Below the pieces are notes generated by a model that was not told the DNA's origin, searched no databases, and worked only from the letters and a program-made list of their open reading frames with translations. From Intestinimonas sp. (GTDB lineage: Bacteria > Bacillota > Clostridia > Oscillospirales > Oscillospiraceae), in the NCBI GenBank assembly GCA_022653075.1, contig JALCSB010000006.1, positions 1 through 64,000 of the forward strand: 64,000 nt of DNA, in the 5' to 3' direction. Below, piece by piece: positions 9,469 through 18,870 of this stretch (within the stretch, counting starts at the first letter, position 1; every line of letters begins with the position of its first letter). A program made the position numbers and the translations under genes.

Positions 9469-9508
9469 GCGGGGTGTCCGGCTTTCAGCCGGACGCCCCG
9501 CGGTTTTT
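9469..9508 (+). terminator. Terminator of the ddl to M18 aminopeptidase operon
   Basis: A 15-bp GC-rich stem (9469-9483 against 9487-9501, one G-U pair, TTC loop) is followed by GGTTTTTCT, 18 bases past the stop codon. Confidence 0.93.
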
Positions 9509-9547
9509 CTGCCCAAAGGAAAAATACTGGAAATGAAGGGCGCCCTG

Positions 9548-9559
9548 TGTTAATATAAT
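9548..9559 (+). promoter_or_regulatory. Probable uppP promoter -10 region
   Basis: The stretch TGTTAATATAAT gives an extended -10 (TG, one base, TAATAT) overlapping a perfect TATAAT at 9554-9559. No convincing -35 box lies at the right distance. It falls between the upstream terminator and uppP. Confidence 0.4.
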
Positions 9560-9624
9560 ACATATAAAACCACATGTAAAACAGTTGTTATTTTGCATTC
9601 GTACATAGCATGGAGGGAAATGAC

Positions 9625-10464
9625 TTGTCTTATCTGATGTCGATCCTGATGGGTGTGCTCCAGGGCATTGCGGAGTTTCTGCCTATCTCCAGCTCCGGCC
9701 ACTTGGCAATTTTTCAGCACTTTTTTGGTATGGAGAATTACGAGGAGACCCAGATGCTCTTTACCGTGCTGCTTCACTTTGGAACCCTGATTTCCGTATG
9801 TTTCGTTTACTGGCGGGACATACTGGATATGATTCGGGAGTTCTTTGCCGGACTTATCGCGCTGTTTTCCAGGAGCGGAAGCCGAGAAACGCCTCCGCCC
9901 CCGGCGCGGCGGCTTGTGCTGATGATCATTTTAGGTACGCTGCCGCTGTTTTTAATCCTGCCGATCAAAAGCAGGATTGAGATGCTGTTTTCCAATATTT
10001 TGTTTGTGGGCGGCGCCCTGATCGTCACCGGCCTTATCCTGCATCTCTCAGACCGCATGGCAAAGGGACGTAAAAGCACACGGACTCTCACGGTAATCGA
10101 CGCGCTTCTGGTCGGTTGCGCGCAGGCGATTGCCGTGGTACCCGGCCTGTCGCGGTCCGGTACCACAATCTCCGCAGGCATGATGCGCGGCTTCGAGCGC
10201 ACCTTTGCGGTCCGTTTTTCTTTTTTGCTGTCCCTGCCGGCTGTGTTTGGCGCGGCTATTCTGGAGCTGAAGGACGCGGCGGAATATGGTGTGGATCCAG
10301 GTCAGCTGCCCGTCTACCTGGTGGGTACAATTGTGGCCGCCGTGGTAGGATATTTTGCCATCCGCTTGGTGAATCTGCTGGCGGACCGGGGCAAGTTCGG
10401 CAAGTTTGCCTATTATTGCTGGGCCATGGGTGCGGTTGTCCTGGTAGCCGGCATTCTTTTCTAA
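9625..10464 (+). CDS. uppP: Undecaprenyl-diphosphatase (UppP/BacA)
   Basis: Integral membrane enzyme that dephosphorylates undecaprenyl diphosphate to recycle the lipid carrier for wall synthesis. Excess enzyme gives bacitracin resistance. Signature motifs are LQGIAEFLPISSSGHL near the N-terminus and PGLSRSGTTISAGMMRG in the second half, together with at least seven hydrophobic segments. I chose the TTG at 9625 (279 residues) because GGAGGG ends 7 bases before it. The in-frame ATG at 9610 has no ribosome site, since its own codon lies inside that GGAGGG region. The gene stands between a terminator and spoIIIE, which starts 31 bases downstream. Confidence 0.93.
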   Translation: MSYLMSILMGVLQGIAEFLPISSSGHLAIFQHFFGMENYEETQMLFTVLLHFGTLISVCFVYWRDILDMIREFFAGLIALFSRSGSRETPPPPARRLVLMIILGTLPLFLILPIKSRIEMLFSNILFVGGALIVTGLILHLSDRMAKGRKSTRTLTVIDALLVGCAQAIAVVPGLSRSGTTISAGMMRGFERTFAVRFSFLLSLPAVFGAAILELKDAAEYGVDPGQLPVYLVGTIVAAVVGYFAIRLVNLLADRGKFGKFAYYCWAMGAVVLVAGILF

Positions 10465-10495
10465 ATTCAGTACACTCCGGGAAAGGGGAACGTTC

Positions 10496-13183
10496 ATGGC
10501 AACCTCACAAAAGAAATCTACCAGAAAACGCACTTCTTCCGCCGGGAAACGTGTTGCCGCCCCCACCAAGGGCCGAAACAGATCCGCTTCCCGGGGGAAA
10601 AAAGCCGCGCAGCCCGCATGCCGGCCAATTCGCCGGGAGGTGGGGGCGGTAATCTGCCTGCTGCTGGCTTTCTTTTCCGCCTTCGGATACTTCCATGTGG
10701 ATGCGGTATTTATCACATTTTTCTGCGGCCTGATCCGGGGACTCTTGGGCTATGGTTTCTGGTTTATGCCGCCCATGTTGCTGCTGGCCAGTTATATTCT
10801 GGCATTCCATCGGGGGCGTCCCGTGCGCCTGCGCGTGACCTGCGCCTTGCTTCTGCCCGCGGTGGCGGGAAGCCTGCTCCATGTCATGATTAGCAGTTAT
10901 GCGCCCGCGGAAGGGACCGCTGTGCTGGCAATGGGGAAGGAACTTTGGATTTCCGGCAAGGCTCTTTCAAGCGGCGGTGCCCTTAGCGGTCTGGCTGCAT
11001 ATGGATGTACGCGCGCGTTCAGCAGAGTGGGCGCGGCGGTGGTGTTCCTTGTAACGGCAGCCCTGATGGGACTTACCGCCTGCAACCGCACGGTGGTGGA
11101 TGTGACGGATGCCATCCGCAATCGTCCTCGTGTGGAGTATGAATACGAGGAAAAGCCGGAGTCGCCGCGGCAAGTCCGGGCGGCAGCGGAATCCGCCGGG
11201 TCCGCCCGACGCCGGACTGTGGACATTGATATTCCGGTGGACGAGGGACCGATGGCGGGTAAGCAACCGGCAGTGTCTATGGATGGTTCCCATGAGGAAC
11301 CCAGGAAACAGGGGGGCTTTTTTAACCGGAAATCCCGAGTATGTCCTCCGGACGAACTTCTAGCCGGAGAATCACAGGTCCGGGAGACACCGCCTGCGCC
11401 TGTCACAGTGCCGGTTCCACCATCCCCACAGCCCGCGCCTGCGCCGCGCGTTGTTCCGGAACCGGAACCGGAGCCACAGCCCCAGCCGGAGATGGAGCCG
11501 GTACCGTGCCCGTCCATGCCGGAGATTGAACGGGAACCCGCTGTTGAACCGCGGCCCAGGGCTAAAAATTCGGCGGTGGAGACTGCACAGGCTGCGGCGG
11601 AGGTTTCGCGAACGATCGAAAAGAAAATGGAGGAGGGGGCGCCGGCCTACCAATATCCTCCTCTCTCCCTCTTGGTGGAGGGGGAAGGCGTGGTAAGCAC
11701 GGGTGCCACTAACGAGCTGCGCGTCAACCAGGAGCGGCTTGCCGAGACAATCCGTTCGTTTGGCATTGAAGCAAAGATCGCCGCCGTTACGCGCGGGCCG
11801 TCGGTGACGCGATATGAGGTGGAACTGGATCAGGGGGTACGCCTGAGCAAGCTCACCAACCTTTCCGATGATATCGCACTGGCTCTGGGGGCTACCGGCG
11901 TGCGAATCGCACCGATTCCCGATAAAATTTCTATGGTGGGCATTGAGGTGCCCAACAAACTGGTCAGTCCAGTGTACATCCATGATGTGATCGGCTCTGA
12001 GACATTTCAAGGTCACACCTCCAAGGTTGCGTTTGCAGTGGGAAAGGATATCAGCGGCAACTGCGTGGTCGGGAATATCGCGAAACTGCCCCATCTGCTA
12101 ATCGCCGGTACAACCGGTTCCGGCAAATCGGTGTGTATTAACTCGCTTATTGTTTCGCTGCTGTACAAGGCCATGCCGGAAGAGGTCCGGCTCATCATGG
12201 TGGACCCCAAGATGGTGGAGCTGGGTATTTATAACGGCGTCCCCCATCTGCTTATTCCCGTAGTGACAGATCCCAAGAAAGCCGCCGGTGCCCTGCAGTG
12301 GGCGGTGACGGAGATGATGAAGCGCTATCGCGCCTTTTCCGATCTGGGTGTGCGCGATCTGGCATCCTATAACGCTCATGCCGCCCGGACTGACGATCTG
12401 GAAAAGATGCCGCAGGTGGTAGTAGTCATTGATGAGCTGGCAGACCTTATGCTGGTGGCCGCCAAGGAAGTGGAAGAGTCGATCTGCCGTGTGGCACAGA
12501 TGGGCCGCGCAGCCGGCATGCATCTGATTATCGCTACGCAGCGGCCCTCCGCCGATGTAATCACCGGCCTGATGAAGGCCAACATTCCCTCCCGCATTGC
12601 CTTTGCGGTGGCCTCCGCGATGGAGTCCCGCATTATTTTGGACACGCAAGGTGCCGAAAAGCTGGTGGGCAGAGGTGATATGCTCTATTTTCCCCTGGGC
12701 TTCGGCAAACCCCTGCGTGTGCAGGGCTGTCTCATCTCCGATGAAGAGGTGGCCGAGGTGGTGAACTTTGTAAAGAAATCCGGTGCGGCCGAATATAATG
12801 AGGAGGTTCTTCACGAGATCGAGCTTCACGCTGCGGAAAAGGACAAGAACGGCAGAGGTGTGGGCGGCGTCTGTGAAGAGGCGGGCGATTACGATGAGAT
12901 GCTCCCCTCGGCCATCGAAGTGGTAGTGGAAACGGGGCAGGCTTCCGTTTCTATGCTGCAGCGCCGCCTGAAGCTGGGCTACTCCAGAGCGGCCCGTCTG
13001 GTGGACCAGATGGAGGAGAAGGGTATCGTAGGTCCTTTTGAAGGCTCCAAGCCTCGGCAGCTCCTCATTACGAAGGAGCAATGGCAGGAGATGCAGCTCA
13101 GACAGAGCATGACGCCGACCGCCGTATCCACGCCTGTTCCGTCTGCGGTGAAGGATGCTCCGCCCTTTGAATCGGAGAAGTGA
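10496..13183 (+). CDS. spoIIIE: FtsK/SpoIIIE-type DNA translocase
   Basis: Hexameric ATP-driven DNA pump that moves chromosome through the division or sporulation septum. The 895 residues hold a basic N-terminal tail, about four membrane segments (roughly 50-210), a Pro/Glu-rich linker (about 230-390), the alpha and beta motor domains with the Walker A GTTGSGKSV and Walker B VVVIDELADLM, and a C-terminal winged-helix gamma domain (SVSMLQRRLKLGYSRAARL) that reads oriented DNA motifs. In a spore former this gene usually serves as SpoIIIE, but FtsK and SpoIIIE cannot be told apart from sequence alone. GAAAGGGGAAC precedes the ATG. Confidence 0.95.
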   Translation: MATSQKKSTRKRTSSAGKRVAAPTKGRNRSASRGKKAAQPACRPIRREVGAVICLLLAFFSAFGYFHVDAVFITFFCGLIRGLLGYGFWFMPPMLLLASYILAFHRGRPVRLRVTCALLLPAVAGSLLHVMISSYAPAEGTAVLAMGKELWISGKALSSGGALSGLAAYGCTRAFSRVGAAVVFLVTAALMGLTACNRTVVDVTDAIRNRPRVEYEYEEKPESPRQVRAAAESAGSARRRTVDIDIPVDEGPMAGKQPAVSMDGSHEEPRKQGGFFNRKSRVCPPDELLAGESQVRETPPAPVTVPVPPSPQPAPAPRVVPEPEPEPQPQPEMEPVPCPSMPEIEREPAVEPRPRAKNSAVETAQAAAEVSRTIEKKMEEGAPAYQYPPLSLLVEGEGVVSTGATNELRVNQERLAETIRSFGIEAKIAAVTRGPSVTRYEVELDQGVRLSKLTNLSDDIALALGATGVRIAPIPDKISMVGIEVPNKLVSPVYIHDVIGSETFQGHTSKVAFAVGKDISGNCVVGNIAKLPHLLIAGTTGSGKSVCINSLIVSLLYKAMPEEVRLIMVDPKMVELGIYNGVPHLLIPVVTDPKKAAGALQWAVTEMMKRYRAFSDLGVRDLASYNAHAARTDDLEKMPQVVVVIDELADLMLVAAKEVEESICRVAQMGRAAGMHLIIATQRPSADVITGLMKANIPSRIAFAVASAMESRIILDTQGAEKLVGRGDMLYFPLGFGKPLRVQGCLISDEEVAEVVNFVKKSGAAEYNEEVLHEIELHAAEKDKNGRGVGGVCEEAGDYDEMLPSAIEVVVETGQASVSMLQRRLKLGYSRAARLVDQMEEKGIVGPFEGSKPRQLLITKEQWQEMQLRQSMTPTAVSTPVPSAVKDAPPFESEK

Positions 13184-13214
13184 GAGCCTGATTTGGATAC
13201 TATTGGAAGATGCA

Positions 13215-13243
13215 GTACTGAGCGGCAAGAAGCCGCTCAGTAC
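13215..13243 (+). repeat. Perfect 12-bp inverted repeat after spoIIIE
   Basis: GTACTGAGCGGC at 13215-13226 and its exact complement at 13232-13243 surround the loop AAGAA. There is no T tract after it, so it is either a weak terminator for spoIIIE or a stabilising 3' hairpin. Confidence 0.6.
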
Positions 13244-13283
13244 CGCTTCGCCTTGCAGGCGGACCCCACCAAACAGAAAAAAC

Positions 13284-13312
13284 TTGCAATTTCGTATAGG
13301 ATATGGTAGAAT
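13284..13312 (+). promoter_or_regulatory. Promoter of the rimP-nusA-infB operon
   Basis: TTGCAA (13284-13289), a 17-bp spacer and TAGAAT (13307-13312), with TGG directly before the -10 box as an extended -10. The expected start near 13319 leaves a leader of about 110 bases before rimP. Confidence 0.85.
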
Positions 13313-13340
13313 GCAAATGTTGGTTTATGGAAGTATCAGT

Positions 13341-13365
13341 AAGAGTGGGGCTTTGCTCCGCTCTT
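13341..13365 (+). promoter_or_regulatory. Leader hairpin of the nusA operon
   Basis: An 11-bp stem with two G-U pairs (13341-13351 against 13355-13365) around a TTT loop, followed by TCTTATTG. It lies in the untranslated leader between promoter and rimP. It resembles a weak attenuator and could mediate feedback by NusA or other operon products. That role is inferred only from position. Confidence 0.5.
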
Positions 13366-13429
13366 TCTTATTGAAAAAATCAAGGATGTAAATTTATTCA
13401 AGCTATATAAGGAAGGGGGAAGACCCGCT

Positions 13430-13885
13430 ATGGCAAAAGTGACGGAACTGACGGCGCAGCTGGCTGCGCCCATCGCGGCGGAAAACGGCTGTACGCTTTG
13501 GGATACGGAGTATGTAAAAGAAGCCGGAACCTGGCTCCTACGCGTCTATATCGACCGGGAAGGCGGCGTTTCTATTGATGACTGCGAAGCCGTCAGCCGT
13601 GCTCTGTCCGACAAGTTGGATGAGGTAGACCCAATCGAGGGAAGTTATACGCTGGAAGTTTCCTCTGCCGGAGCCGATCGGGCGCTTAAAAAGCCCGAGC
13701 ACTTCGCGCAATTTATGGGCGTCGAGGTGGATGTAAAACTTTACCGCGCTGTGGAAGGCTGTAAGGAACTGGTTGGCAAGCTGACCGGCTATGACAGCGG
13801 AGATGTAACCATTGAGACTTCCGCAGGAACGCGTACCATTTTGAAAAAGGATGTGGCTCAGGTCCGGCTGCATGTAACATTTTAA
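13430..13885 (+). CDS. rimP: Ribosome maturation factor RimP
   Basis: Small-subunit assembly factor. The 151 residues show the family pattern: an N-terminal domain with LWDTEYVKEAGTWLLRVYID and the motif SIDDCEAVSRALSDKLDE, then YTLEVSSAGADRALKKPEHF, and an SH3-like C-terminal domain ending KKDVAQVRLHVTF. A GGAAGGGGGAAG ribosome site precedes the ATG. It is the first gene of the widespread rimP-nusA-rnpM-L7Ae-infB-rbfA order. Confidence 0.96.
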   Translation: MAKVTELTAQLAAPIAAENGCTLWDTEYVKEAGTWLLRVYIDREGGVSIDDCEAVSRALSDKLDEVDPIEGSYTLEVSSAGADRALKKPEHFAQFMGVEVDVKLYRAVEGCKELVGKLTGYDSGDVTIETSAGTRTILKKDVAQVRLHVTF

Positions 13886-13927
13886 CCGGAAGCGGATACG
13901 ATAGTGATTTTGGAAGGAAGATAGGAC

Positions 13928-15097
13928 GTGCCGAGAAGAAATGCAAAAGCCGCCAGCAGCGAAAGCGACGGCAAGGAATTTTTCGCCGCGATTACCCAGA
14001 TTGAAAAGGAGAAGGGAATCCCACAGGGCTACATGCTGGAGAAGATCACGCAGGCCCTTGTTTCCGCTTATAAGCGGGACCACGAGGGCGTGGGCGACAA
14101 CATCGCCGTGGAGGCCAACCAGGAAACTGGTACGGTGCGGATGTTTATCAAAAAGGATGTGGTGGAGGAGGTTGACAATTCCGCCACAGAGATATCCCTG
14201 GATGAGGCGCGGGTCCAGCTGCCCCATGTGCAGCTGGGGGATGTGATTCGAATTGAGGTTAAACCCAAAAATTTCGGCCGCATCGCCGCACAGACTGCAC
14301 GCCAGGTTATCATTCAGGGAATCCGTGAGGCCGAGCGCGGCATGGTCTATGATGAGTTTAATTCCAAGGAGCATGAAATTTTGACCGGTATTGTTACCCG
14401 CGTTGATCCCCGCTCTGGTGCCGCATCTCTGCGTATCGGCAGCGGCAGTGAGGTTACCGAAGCGTTTTTGGCCACCAGTGAACAAGTGAAGGGTGAGGAA
14501 ATCCGTGAGGGTGACCGGCTGAGAGTCTATGTAGTAGAGGTCCGCCGCTCTACCCGCGGCCCGCAGGTGCTCATTTCCCGCACCCATCCGGGTTTAGTGA
14601 AGCGGTTGTTTGAGTTGGAGATTCCGGAGATTTATGATGGCACCGTGGAGGTTAAATCTATTGCCCGTGAGGCGGGAAGCCGCACGAAGATCGCGGTCTG
14701 GTCCGATGAGCCAAACGTAGACCCCATCGGTGCCTGTGTCGGTCCTGGCGGCCAGCGCGTAAACAGTGTGGTGGAGGAGCTGCACGGCGAGAAAGTGGAC
14801 ATCATCAAATACAGTGAAGACCCGGCTGAATATATCGCCGCTGCGCTGTCCCCGGCCGATGTGGTGAGCGTGGATATTCTACCCGACGGCAAGAGCTGCC
14901 GCGTGGTGGTACCCGATGATCAGCTGTCGCTGGCCATCGGCAAGGAAGGCCAGAATGCCCGACTGTCCGCGAAGCTCACCGGATTCAAGATCGATATTAA
15001 GCCTGCTTCCGACCCGGGAGAACTGCCTGACTCCTCTGAGAAGCAGGTGACTACGGAAATGCTTCAGGATGAGGAAGAGGACATTATTCTGGATTAA
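13928..15097 (+). CDS. nusA: Transcription termination/antitermination factor NusA
   Basis: RNA polymerase elongation factor that modulates pausing, intrinsic termination and antitermination. The 389 residues contain the N-terminal polymerase-binding domain, an S1 domain starting around 150 ([26 protein letters not shown]), and the KH1 and KH2 RNA-binding domains ([35 protein letters not shown]). It lacks the C-terminal acidic repeats of proteobacterial NusA, which is normal for Firmicutes, but ends with an acidic tail ([12 protein letters not shown]). It starts at GTG with GGAAGGAAG upstream. Its first ~20 residues (Arg/Lys then Ser/Glu) are a short extension before the conserved domain. Confidence 0.96.
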   Translation: MPRRNAKAASSESDGKEFFAAITQIEKEKGIPQGYMLEKITQALVSAYKRDHEGVGDNIAVEANQETGTVRMFIKKDVVEEVDNSATEISLDEARVQLPHVQLGDVIRIEVKPKNFGRIAAQTARQVIIQGIREAERGMVYDEFNSKEHEILTGIVTRVDPRSGAASLRIGSGSEVTEAFLATSEQVKGEEIREGDRLRVYVVEVRRSTRGPQVLISRTHPGLVKRLFELEIPEIYDGTVEVKSIAREAGSRTKIAVWSDEPNVDPIGACVGPGGQRVNSVVEELHGEKVDIIKYSEDPAEYIAAALSPADVVSVDILPDGKSCRVVVPDDQLSLAIGKEGQNARLSAKLTGFKIDIKPASDPGELPDSSEKQVTTEMLQDEEEDIILD

Positions 15098-15171
15098 TAG
15101 GGAAGCGGCGGCGCGGCTTTGGACTGTTCTGCCGTGCCCGAAGGCCGGCTAATGGAGGAGGTGCTTGCCCT

Positions 15172-15441
15172 ATGCCGAAAAAGATCCCGATGCGCCAGTG
15201 TGTTGGCTGCCGGGAAATGAAGCCGAAACGGGAACTGATCCGTGTGGTTAAATCCCCGGAAGGGGAGGTTTCGTTGGATTTTAAAGGGAAAAAGCCTGGA
15301 CGTGGAGCTTATTTGTGTCCGAATCCGGCGTGCCTGGCCCATGCCAGAAAGTCACGGGCGCTGGAAAGGGCATTCTCGGCCCAGCTGCCCCAGGAGGTCT
15401 ATGAGATGCTGGAGCAGCAGATGGCGGAAGGAGATGCCTAA
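15172..15441 (+). CDS. rnpM: RNase P modulator RnpM (YlxR)
   Basis: Small basic RNA-binding protein of the YlxR/DUF448 family, 89 residues. Family hallmarks are PMRQCVGCREMKPKRELIR at the N-terminus and KPGRGAYLCPNPACLAHA in the middle, with three cysteines typical of Gram-positive members. YlxR was renamed RnpM after it was shown to bind the RNase P RNA and modulate its activity. It sits in its canonical place between nusA and the L7Ae-type gene. A GGAGGAGG ribosome site precedes the ATG. The stop overlaps the next start, so translation is coupled. Confidence 0.95.
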   Translation: MPKKIPMRQCVGCREMKPKRELIRVVKSPEGEVSLDFKGKKPGRGAYLCPNPACLAHARKSRALERAFSAQLPQEVYEMLEQQMAEGDA

Positions 15442-15934
15442 CGTGGATCGTACTCTGCATTTGATTGGAATCGCACGCAAGGCCGGAAGACTGGAGACGG
15501 GGGAAGAGCCGGTAGGAGCGGCTGCCCGCGCCCGCCACGCCCGGCTGATTCTGCTGGCCGCAGACGCGGCTGACAACAGTTGCCGCCGGGCGACTCATTT
15601 TGGCATGGTTGGAAATGTGCTGGTTTTACAAACGCCTTATACCAAGGCGGAACTTGGTGTGGCGTCGGGCAGATCCTCCTGTGCCATGATGGCACTGACT
15701 GACGCCGGTTTAGCCGCGTCAATAGTGAACAAACTGGCCGCAGCAGACCCGGAGCGTTATGGGTCCGCTGCGCAGCAGCTTTCTGTCAGGGCTGAACAGG
15801 TGCTGAAAAGGAAGAAGGAACAGCGTATCCATGAGAAAAACCTGCGGGAAGGCAAACGGAAACCGTGGGCAGCGATTCCCGTTCGCCGGGAACAGAAGAA
15901 GGAGGCGTCGGCAGACGTGAAAAAGAAAACATGA
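15434..15934 (+). CDS. L7Ae/L30e-family ribosomal protein (YlxQ-like) with basic tail
   Basis: RNA-binding protein of the L7Ae/L30e/S12e fold in the usual YlxQ position before infB. The core (about 1-105) contains LIGIARKAGRLETGEEPV and ILLAADAADNSCRRATHF, typical of kink-turn-binding members. At 166 residues it is longer than B. subtilis YlxQ (about 100). The extra 60 are a Lys/Arg-rich tail (VLKRKKEQRIHEKNLREGKR). I start at the ATG at 15434, which overlaps the rnpM stop and follows GGAAGGAG. The open frame extends further upstream only as a shadow of rnpM. Confidence 0.9.
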   Translation: MPNVDRTLHLIGIARKAGRLETGEEPVGAAARARHARLILLAADAADNSCRRATHFGMVGNVLVLQTPYTKAELGVASGRSSCAMMALTDAGLAASIVNKLAAADPERYGSAAQQLSVRAEQVLKRKKEQRIHEKNLREGKRKPWAAIPVRREQKKEASADVKKKT

Positions 15935-15981
15935 TGGCCGCGGCGGCGGTGCGCAATCAGAACTTTGAACTTTATTAACCA

Positions 15982-16043
15982 GGATCGCTTCAATACGGAA
16001 GCGCAGAGGCAGTTTCCTGTGGGTTTCCGTATTGAAGTGATCC
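15982..16043 (+). promoter_or_regulatory. Long hairpin just upstream of infB
   Basis: A 19-bp inverted repeat (15982-16000 against 16025-16043) with a single G-U pair and a 24-base loop ends only 9 bases before the infB Shine-Dalgarno. There is no T tract after it. It could be a processing site or a translational control element between the L7Ae-type gene and infB. Confidence 0.75.
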
Positions 16044-16065
16044 ACCGCTTATGGAGGTGGCTTGT

Positions 16066-18444
16066 TTGAGTAGCTTTATCAAATACCGGGTCCACGAGGT
16101 GGCCAAAGATTTTAACCGCAGTACGAAAGAGATTGCGGATATTCTCACCAAATATGCCGAAGCACCCAAGAACCATATGCAGGTCCTGAACGACCATGAA
16201 CTGTCCGTGGTTTTTGAATATCTCACCCAACATAATCAGGTTGCCAGCATTGAGGAAATTTATTCCGACGTGTACCGTGAACCAAAACCGACGGCAAAAC
16301 CGGCAGCACGGCCATCCGCCCAGCAGGCACCGCGAAAACAGCCTGCCCGTCCGGCACCGGCTAATCAGCCGAAGACGGCTGCACCTGCGGCGCAGCAAAA
16401 CACATCCGCGGCAAAAAAGGCGCAGCCGGTATCCCGTCAGCCGCACGGTTCCCGCATTCCGCAAAAGAAGATCGTGGACACCCGTAAGGTTGGCGACGTA
16501 AACCTTGCCAAATATGATGAGCGCCTTGAAAATTTGGCACCGGAGCGCGCCAGCAAGATGCAGGCCGGAAAACAGAAATTCCAGGGCCGGAACAACAATC
16601 AGCGCCGGGGTGGCAGTTTTCAGGGCAATAAACGCCGACAGGAAGAGCAGGAGAAGATGCGCCGTCTCCATGCGGAGATCGCTAAAAAGCATCCGGTTGT
16701 GGTAAAGATTCCAAATGAGATTGCCGTGAACGAGCTGGCTTCCCGCATGAAAAAGACCGGGGCGGCGGTTGTGAAGCAACTGATGAAGCTGGGAGTCATG
16801 GCCTCCATGTCTGATATGGTGGATTATGACACCGCAGCCCTGGTGGCCATGGAGCTTGGCTGCAAAGTGGAGAAGGAAGTCATTGTTACCATTGAGGAGA
16901 AGCTCATTGATACCGCAGAGGACAAGATAGAGGATCTGAAGCCCCGTGCGCCCGTAGTGGTGGTTATGGGGCATGTAGACCACGGAAAGACCTCGCTGCT
17001 GGACTATGTCCGACATGCCAAGGTGGCGGCCGGAGAAGCCGGCGGTATTACCCAGCATATCGGCGCCTACCAGGTGAAGGTAAACGGCAAGCCCATTACG
17101 TTCCTGGATACGCCGGGCCATGAAGCATTTACCGCCATGCGTGCCCGTGGCGCCATGATTACGGATATCGCGATTCTTGTGGTAGCTGCGGACGATGGCA
17201 TTATGCCGCAGACCGTTGAGTCCATCAACCATGCCAAAGCCGCCAAGATTCCTATTATTGTAGCTATTAATAAAATGGATAAGCCAAATGCCAATCCCGA
17301 GCACGTCAAGGAGCAGCTGACGGAATATGAGATGGTGCCGGAGGAATGGGGCGGAGATACTATTGTGTGCCCAATTTCCGCCAAGACGGGTGAGGGAGTT
17401 GACAGTTTGCTGGAAATGGTCACGCTGACGGCTGAGATGGCTGAGCTCAGGGCCAATCCAAATCGATCCGCCCACGGCGCGGTAATTGAGGCACGGCTGG
17501 ACAAGGGACGCGGCCCTGTGGCGACTTTGCTGGTTCAAAACGGTACCCTGCATCAGGGCGATATCATTATCGCCGGTACTGCGGTTGGTCACGTACGGGC
17601 CATGACCAACGCCAAGGGGGAGAAAGTCACGGATGCCGGTCCTTCCGTACCTGTGGAGATCATCGGTATGGGCGAAGTACCCGGCGCGGGCGATGATTTT
17701 TACTCGGTGGGCGATGAGCGCATGGCCCGCGAACTGGTGGAGCAGCGCAAACACGAACAGAAGGTGGCGGCCGCCGGTCCGCAAAATCAGAAGGTTACAC
17801 TGGAGGATCTGTTCTCTCAGATCAAAGAAGGCGAACTGAAAGAACTCAATATCATCGTAAAGGCCGATGTACAGGGTTCTGCGGAGGCGGTGAAGACCTC
17901 CCTGGAAAAGCTGTCCAATGACGAAGTCAAGGTTAAGGTTATCCACTGTGCCGTAGGCGCCATCAGTGAAAGCGATGTGATGCTGGCCACCACCTCAAAT
18001 GCTATTATTGTGGGCTTTAACGTCCGGCCGGATAACAACGCGCGGGATACCGCCGCCCGCACGAAGGTGGATATGCGCATGTACCGCGTGATCTATGACT
18101 GCATTCAGGAGATTGAGACGGCCATGAAGGGCATGCTGGCACCCAAGTTTAAGGAAACAGAACTGGGCCGCATTGAAGTCCGCGAGGTTTATAAGATTAC
18201 TGGCGCGGGCATAATCGCCGGGTGCTATGTGTTGGAAGGTAAAGTTACCCGTAACGCCAAGGTTCGCTTGGTCCGTGACGGCATTGTAATCCATGAAGGT
18301 GAAATCGCCTCCCTCAAGCGCTTTAAGGATGATCAACGCGAGGTGGCGCAGGGTTATGAATGCGGCATTGGCATCGTCAAGTATGGCGATATCAAGGTGG
18401 GAGACATCATTGAGGCCTATATGATGGAGCAGATTGAGGTATAA
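16066..18444 (+). CDS. infB: Translation initiation factor IF-2
   Basis: GTPase that delivers fMet-tRNA to the 30S subunit. The G domain shows GHVDHGKTS (G1), DTPGHEAF (G3) and [12 protein letters not shown] (G4), followed by domains II to IV (ending [22 protein letters not shown]). An N-terminal IF2_N motif ([25 protein letters not shown]) precedes a Pro/Ala/Gln-rich linker of about 100 residues. I prefer the TTG at 16066 (792 residues) because GGAGGTGG at 16053-16060 sits 5 bases before it. The ATG at 16051 overlaps that ribosome site and would add five unconserved residues. Confidence 0.96.
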   Translation: MSSFIKYRVHEVAKDFNRSTKEIADILTKYAEAPKNHMQVLNDHELSVVFEYLTQHNQVASIEEIYSDVYREPKPTAKPAARPSAQQAPRKQPARPAPANQPKTAAPAAQQNTSAAKKAQPVSRQPHGSRIPQKKIVDTRKVGDVNLAKYDERLENLAPERASKMQAGKQKFQGRNNNQRRGGSFQGNKRRQEEQEKMRRLHAEIAKKHPVVVKIPNEIAVNELASRMKKTGAAVVKQLMKLGVMASMSDMVDYDTAALVAMELGCKVEKEVIVTIEEKLIDTAEDKIEDLKPRAPVVVVMGHVDHGKTSLLDYVRHAKVAAGEAGGITQHIGAYQVKVNGKPITFLDTPGHEAFTAMRARGAMITDIAILVVAADDGIMPQTVESINHAKAAKIPIIVAINKMDKPNANPEHVKEQLTEYEMVPEEWGGDTIVCPISAKTGEGVDSLLEMVTLTAEMAELRANPNRSAHGAVIEARLDKGRGPVATLLVQNGTLHQGDIIIAGTAVGHVRAMTNAKGEKVTDAGPSVPVEIIGMGEVPGAGDDFYSVGDERMARELVEQRKHEQKVAAAGPQNQKVTLEDLFSQIKEGELKELNIIVKADVQGSAEAVKTSLEKLSNDEVKVKVIHCAVGAISESDVMLATTSNAIIVGFNVRPDNNARDTAARTKVDMRMYRVIYDCIQEIETAMKGMLAPKFKETELGRIEVREVYKITGAGIIAGCYVLEGKVTRNAKVRLVRDGIVIHEGEIASLKRFKDDQREVAQGYECGIGIVKYGDIKVGDIIEAYMMEQIEV

Positions 18445-18482
18445 AGACCAGACAGAAAATGCAGGATCATGCAGGTTACAAA

Positions 18483-18500
18483 GCCGCGCGGACGCGCGGC
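18483..18500 (+). repeat. Short GC-rich hairpin before rbfA
   Basis: GCCGCGC (18483-18489) and GCGCGGC (18494-18500) flank a GGAC loop immediately before the rbfA ribosome site. It could tune rbfA translation or mRNA stability inside the operon. Confidence 0.5.
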
Positions 18501-18516
18501 GGTAAAGGAGAACAAC

Positions 18517-18870
18517 ATGGCAAGTAACCGAATCGGACGCATCAACGAAGAGATTCAGCGCGAGTTGTCCAGCCTGATCCGTACGGTAAAGGACCCGCGT
18601 GTGCATGGCATGATTTCAATCACCGCGGTGGATACGACGGCGGACCTGCGATATGCAAAAGTATTTATCAGCGTCCTGGATAAAAACGATATACCGGAGG
18701 TGCTGAAGGGCCTGAAGTCGGCCGGGGGATATCTCCGGCGGGAGTTGGGCCGCAGTCTTGGACTGCGCTATACGCCGGAGCTTGTTTTTGAAAAGGACGA
18801 TTCTATCGATAAGGGTGCCCATGTCCTAGAGGTCCTGCGCGGGATGGAACAAGACGAGGAAGGATCATAA
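18517..18870 (+). CDS. rbfA: Ribosome-binding factor A
   Basis: Late-acting 30S maturation factor with a type II KH fold, 117 residues. Recognisable stretches are RIGRINEEIQRELSSLI, VSITAVDTT-like ISITAVDTTADLRYAKVF and LRRELGRSLGLRYTPELVF. The start at 18517 is fixed by AAAGGAG 6 bases upstream and by the family N-terminus. The frame is open further upstream but is not conserved there. It follows infB in the standard order and its stop directly abuts the nrnA start. Confidence 0.95.
   Translation: MASNRIGRINEEIQRELSSLIRTVKDPRVHGMISITAVDTTADLRYAKVFISVLDKNDIPEVLKGLKSAGGYLRRELGRSLGLRYTPELVFEKDDSIDKGAHVLEVLRGMEQDEEGS

Noticed and set aside
12098-13228. 376-codon minus-strand frame within spoIIIE
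   Set aside because: Antisense shadow, His-rich by reverse reading of the motor domain; no start signals.
15757-17946. Very long open frame on the minus strand opposite infB
   Set aside because: It lies entirely within infB and the upstream gene, has no recognisable domain and no ribosome site. It is a codon-bias shadow.
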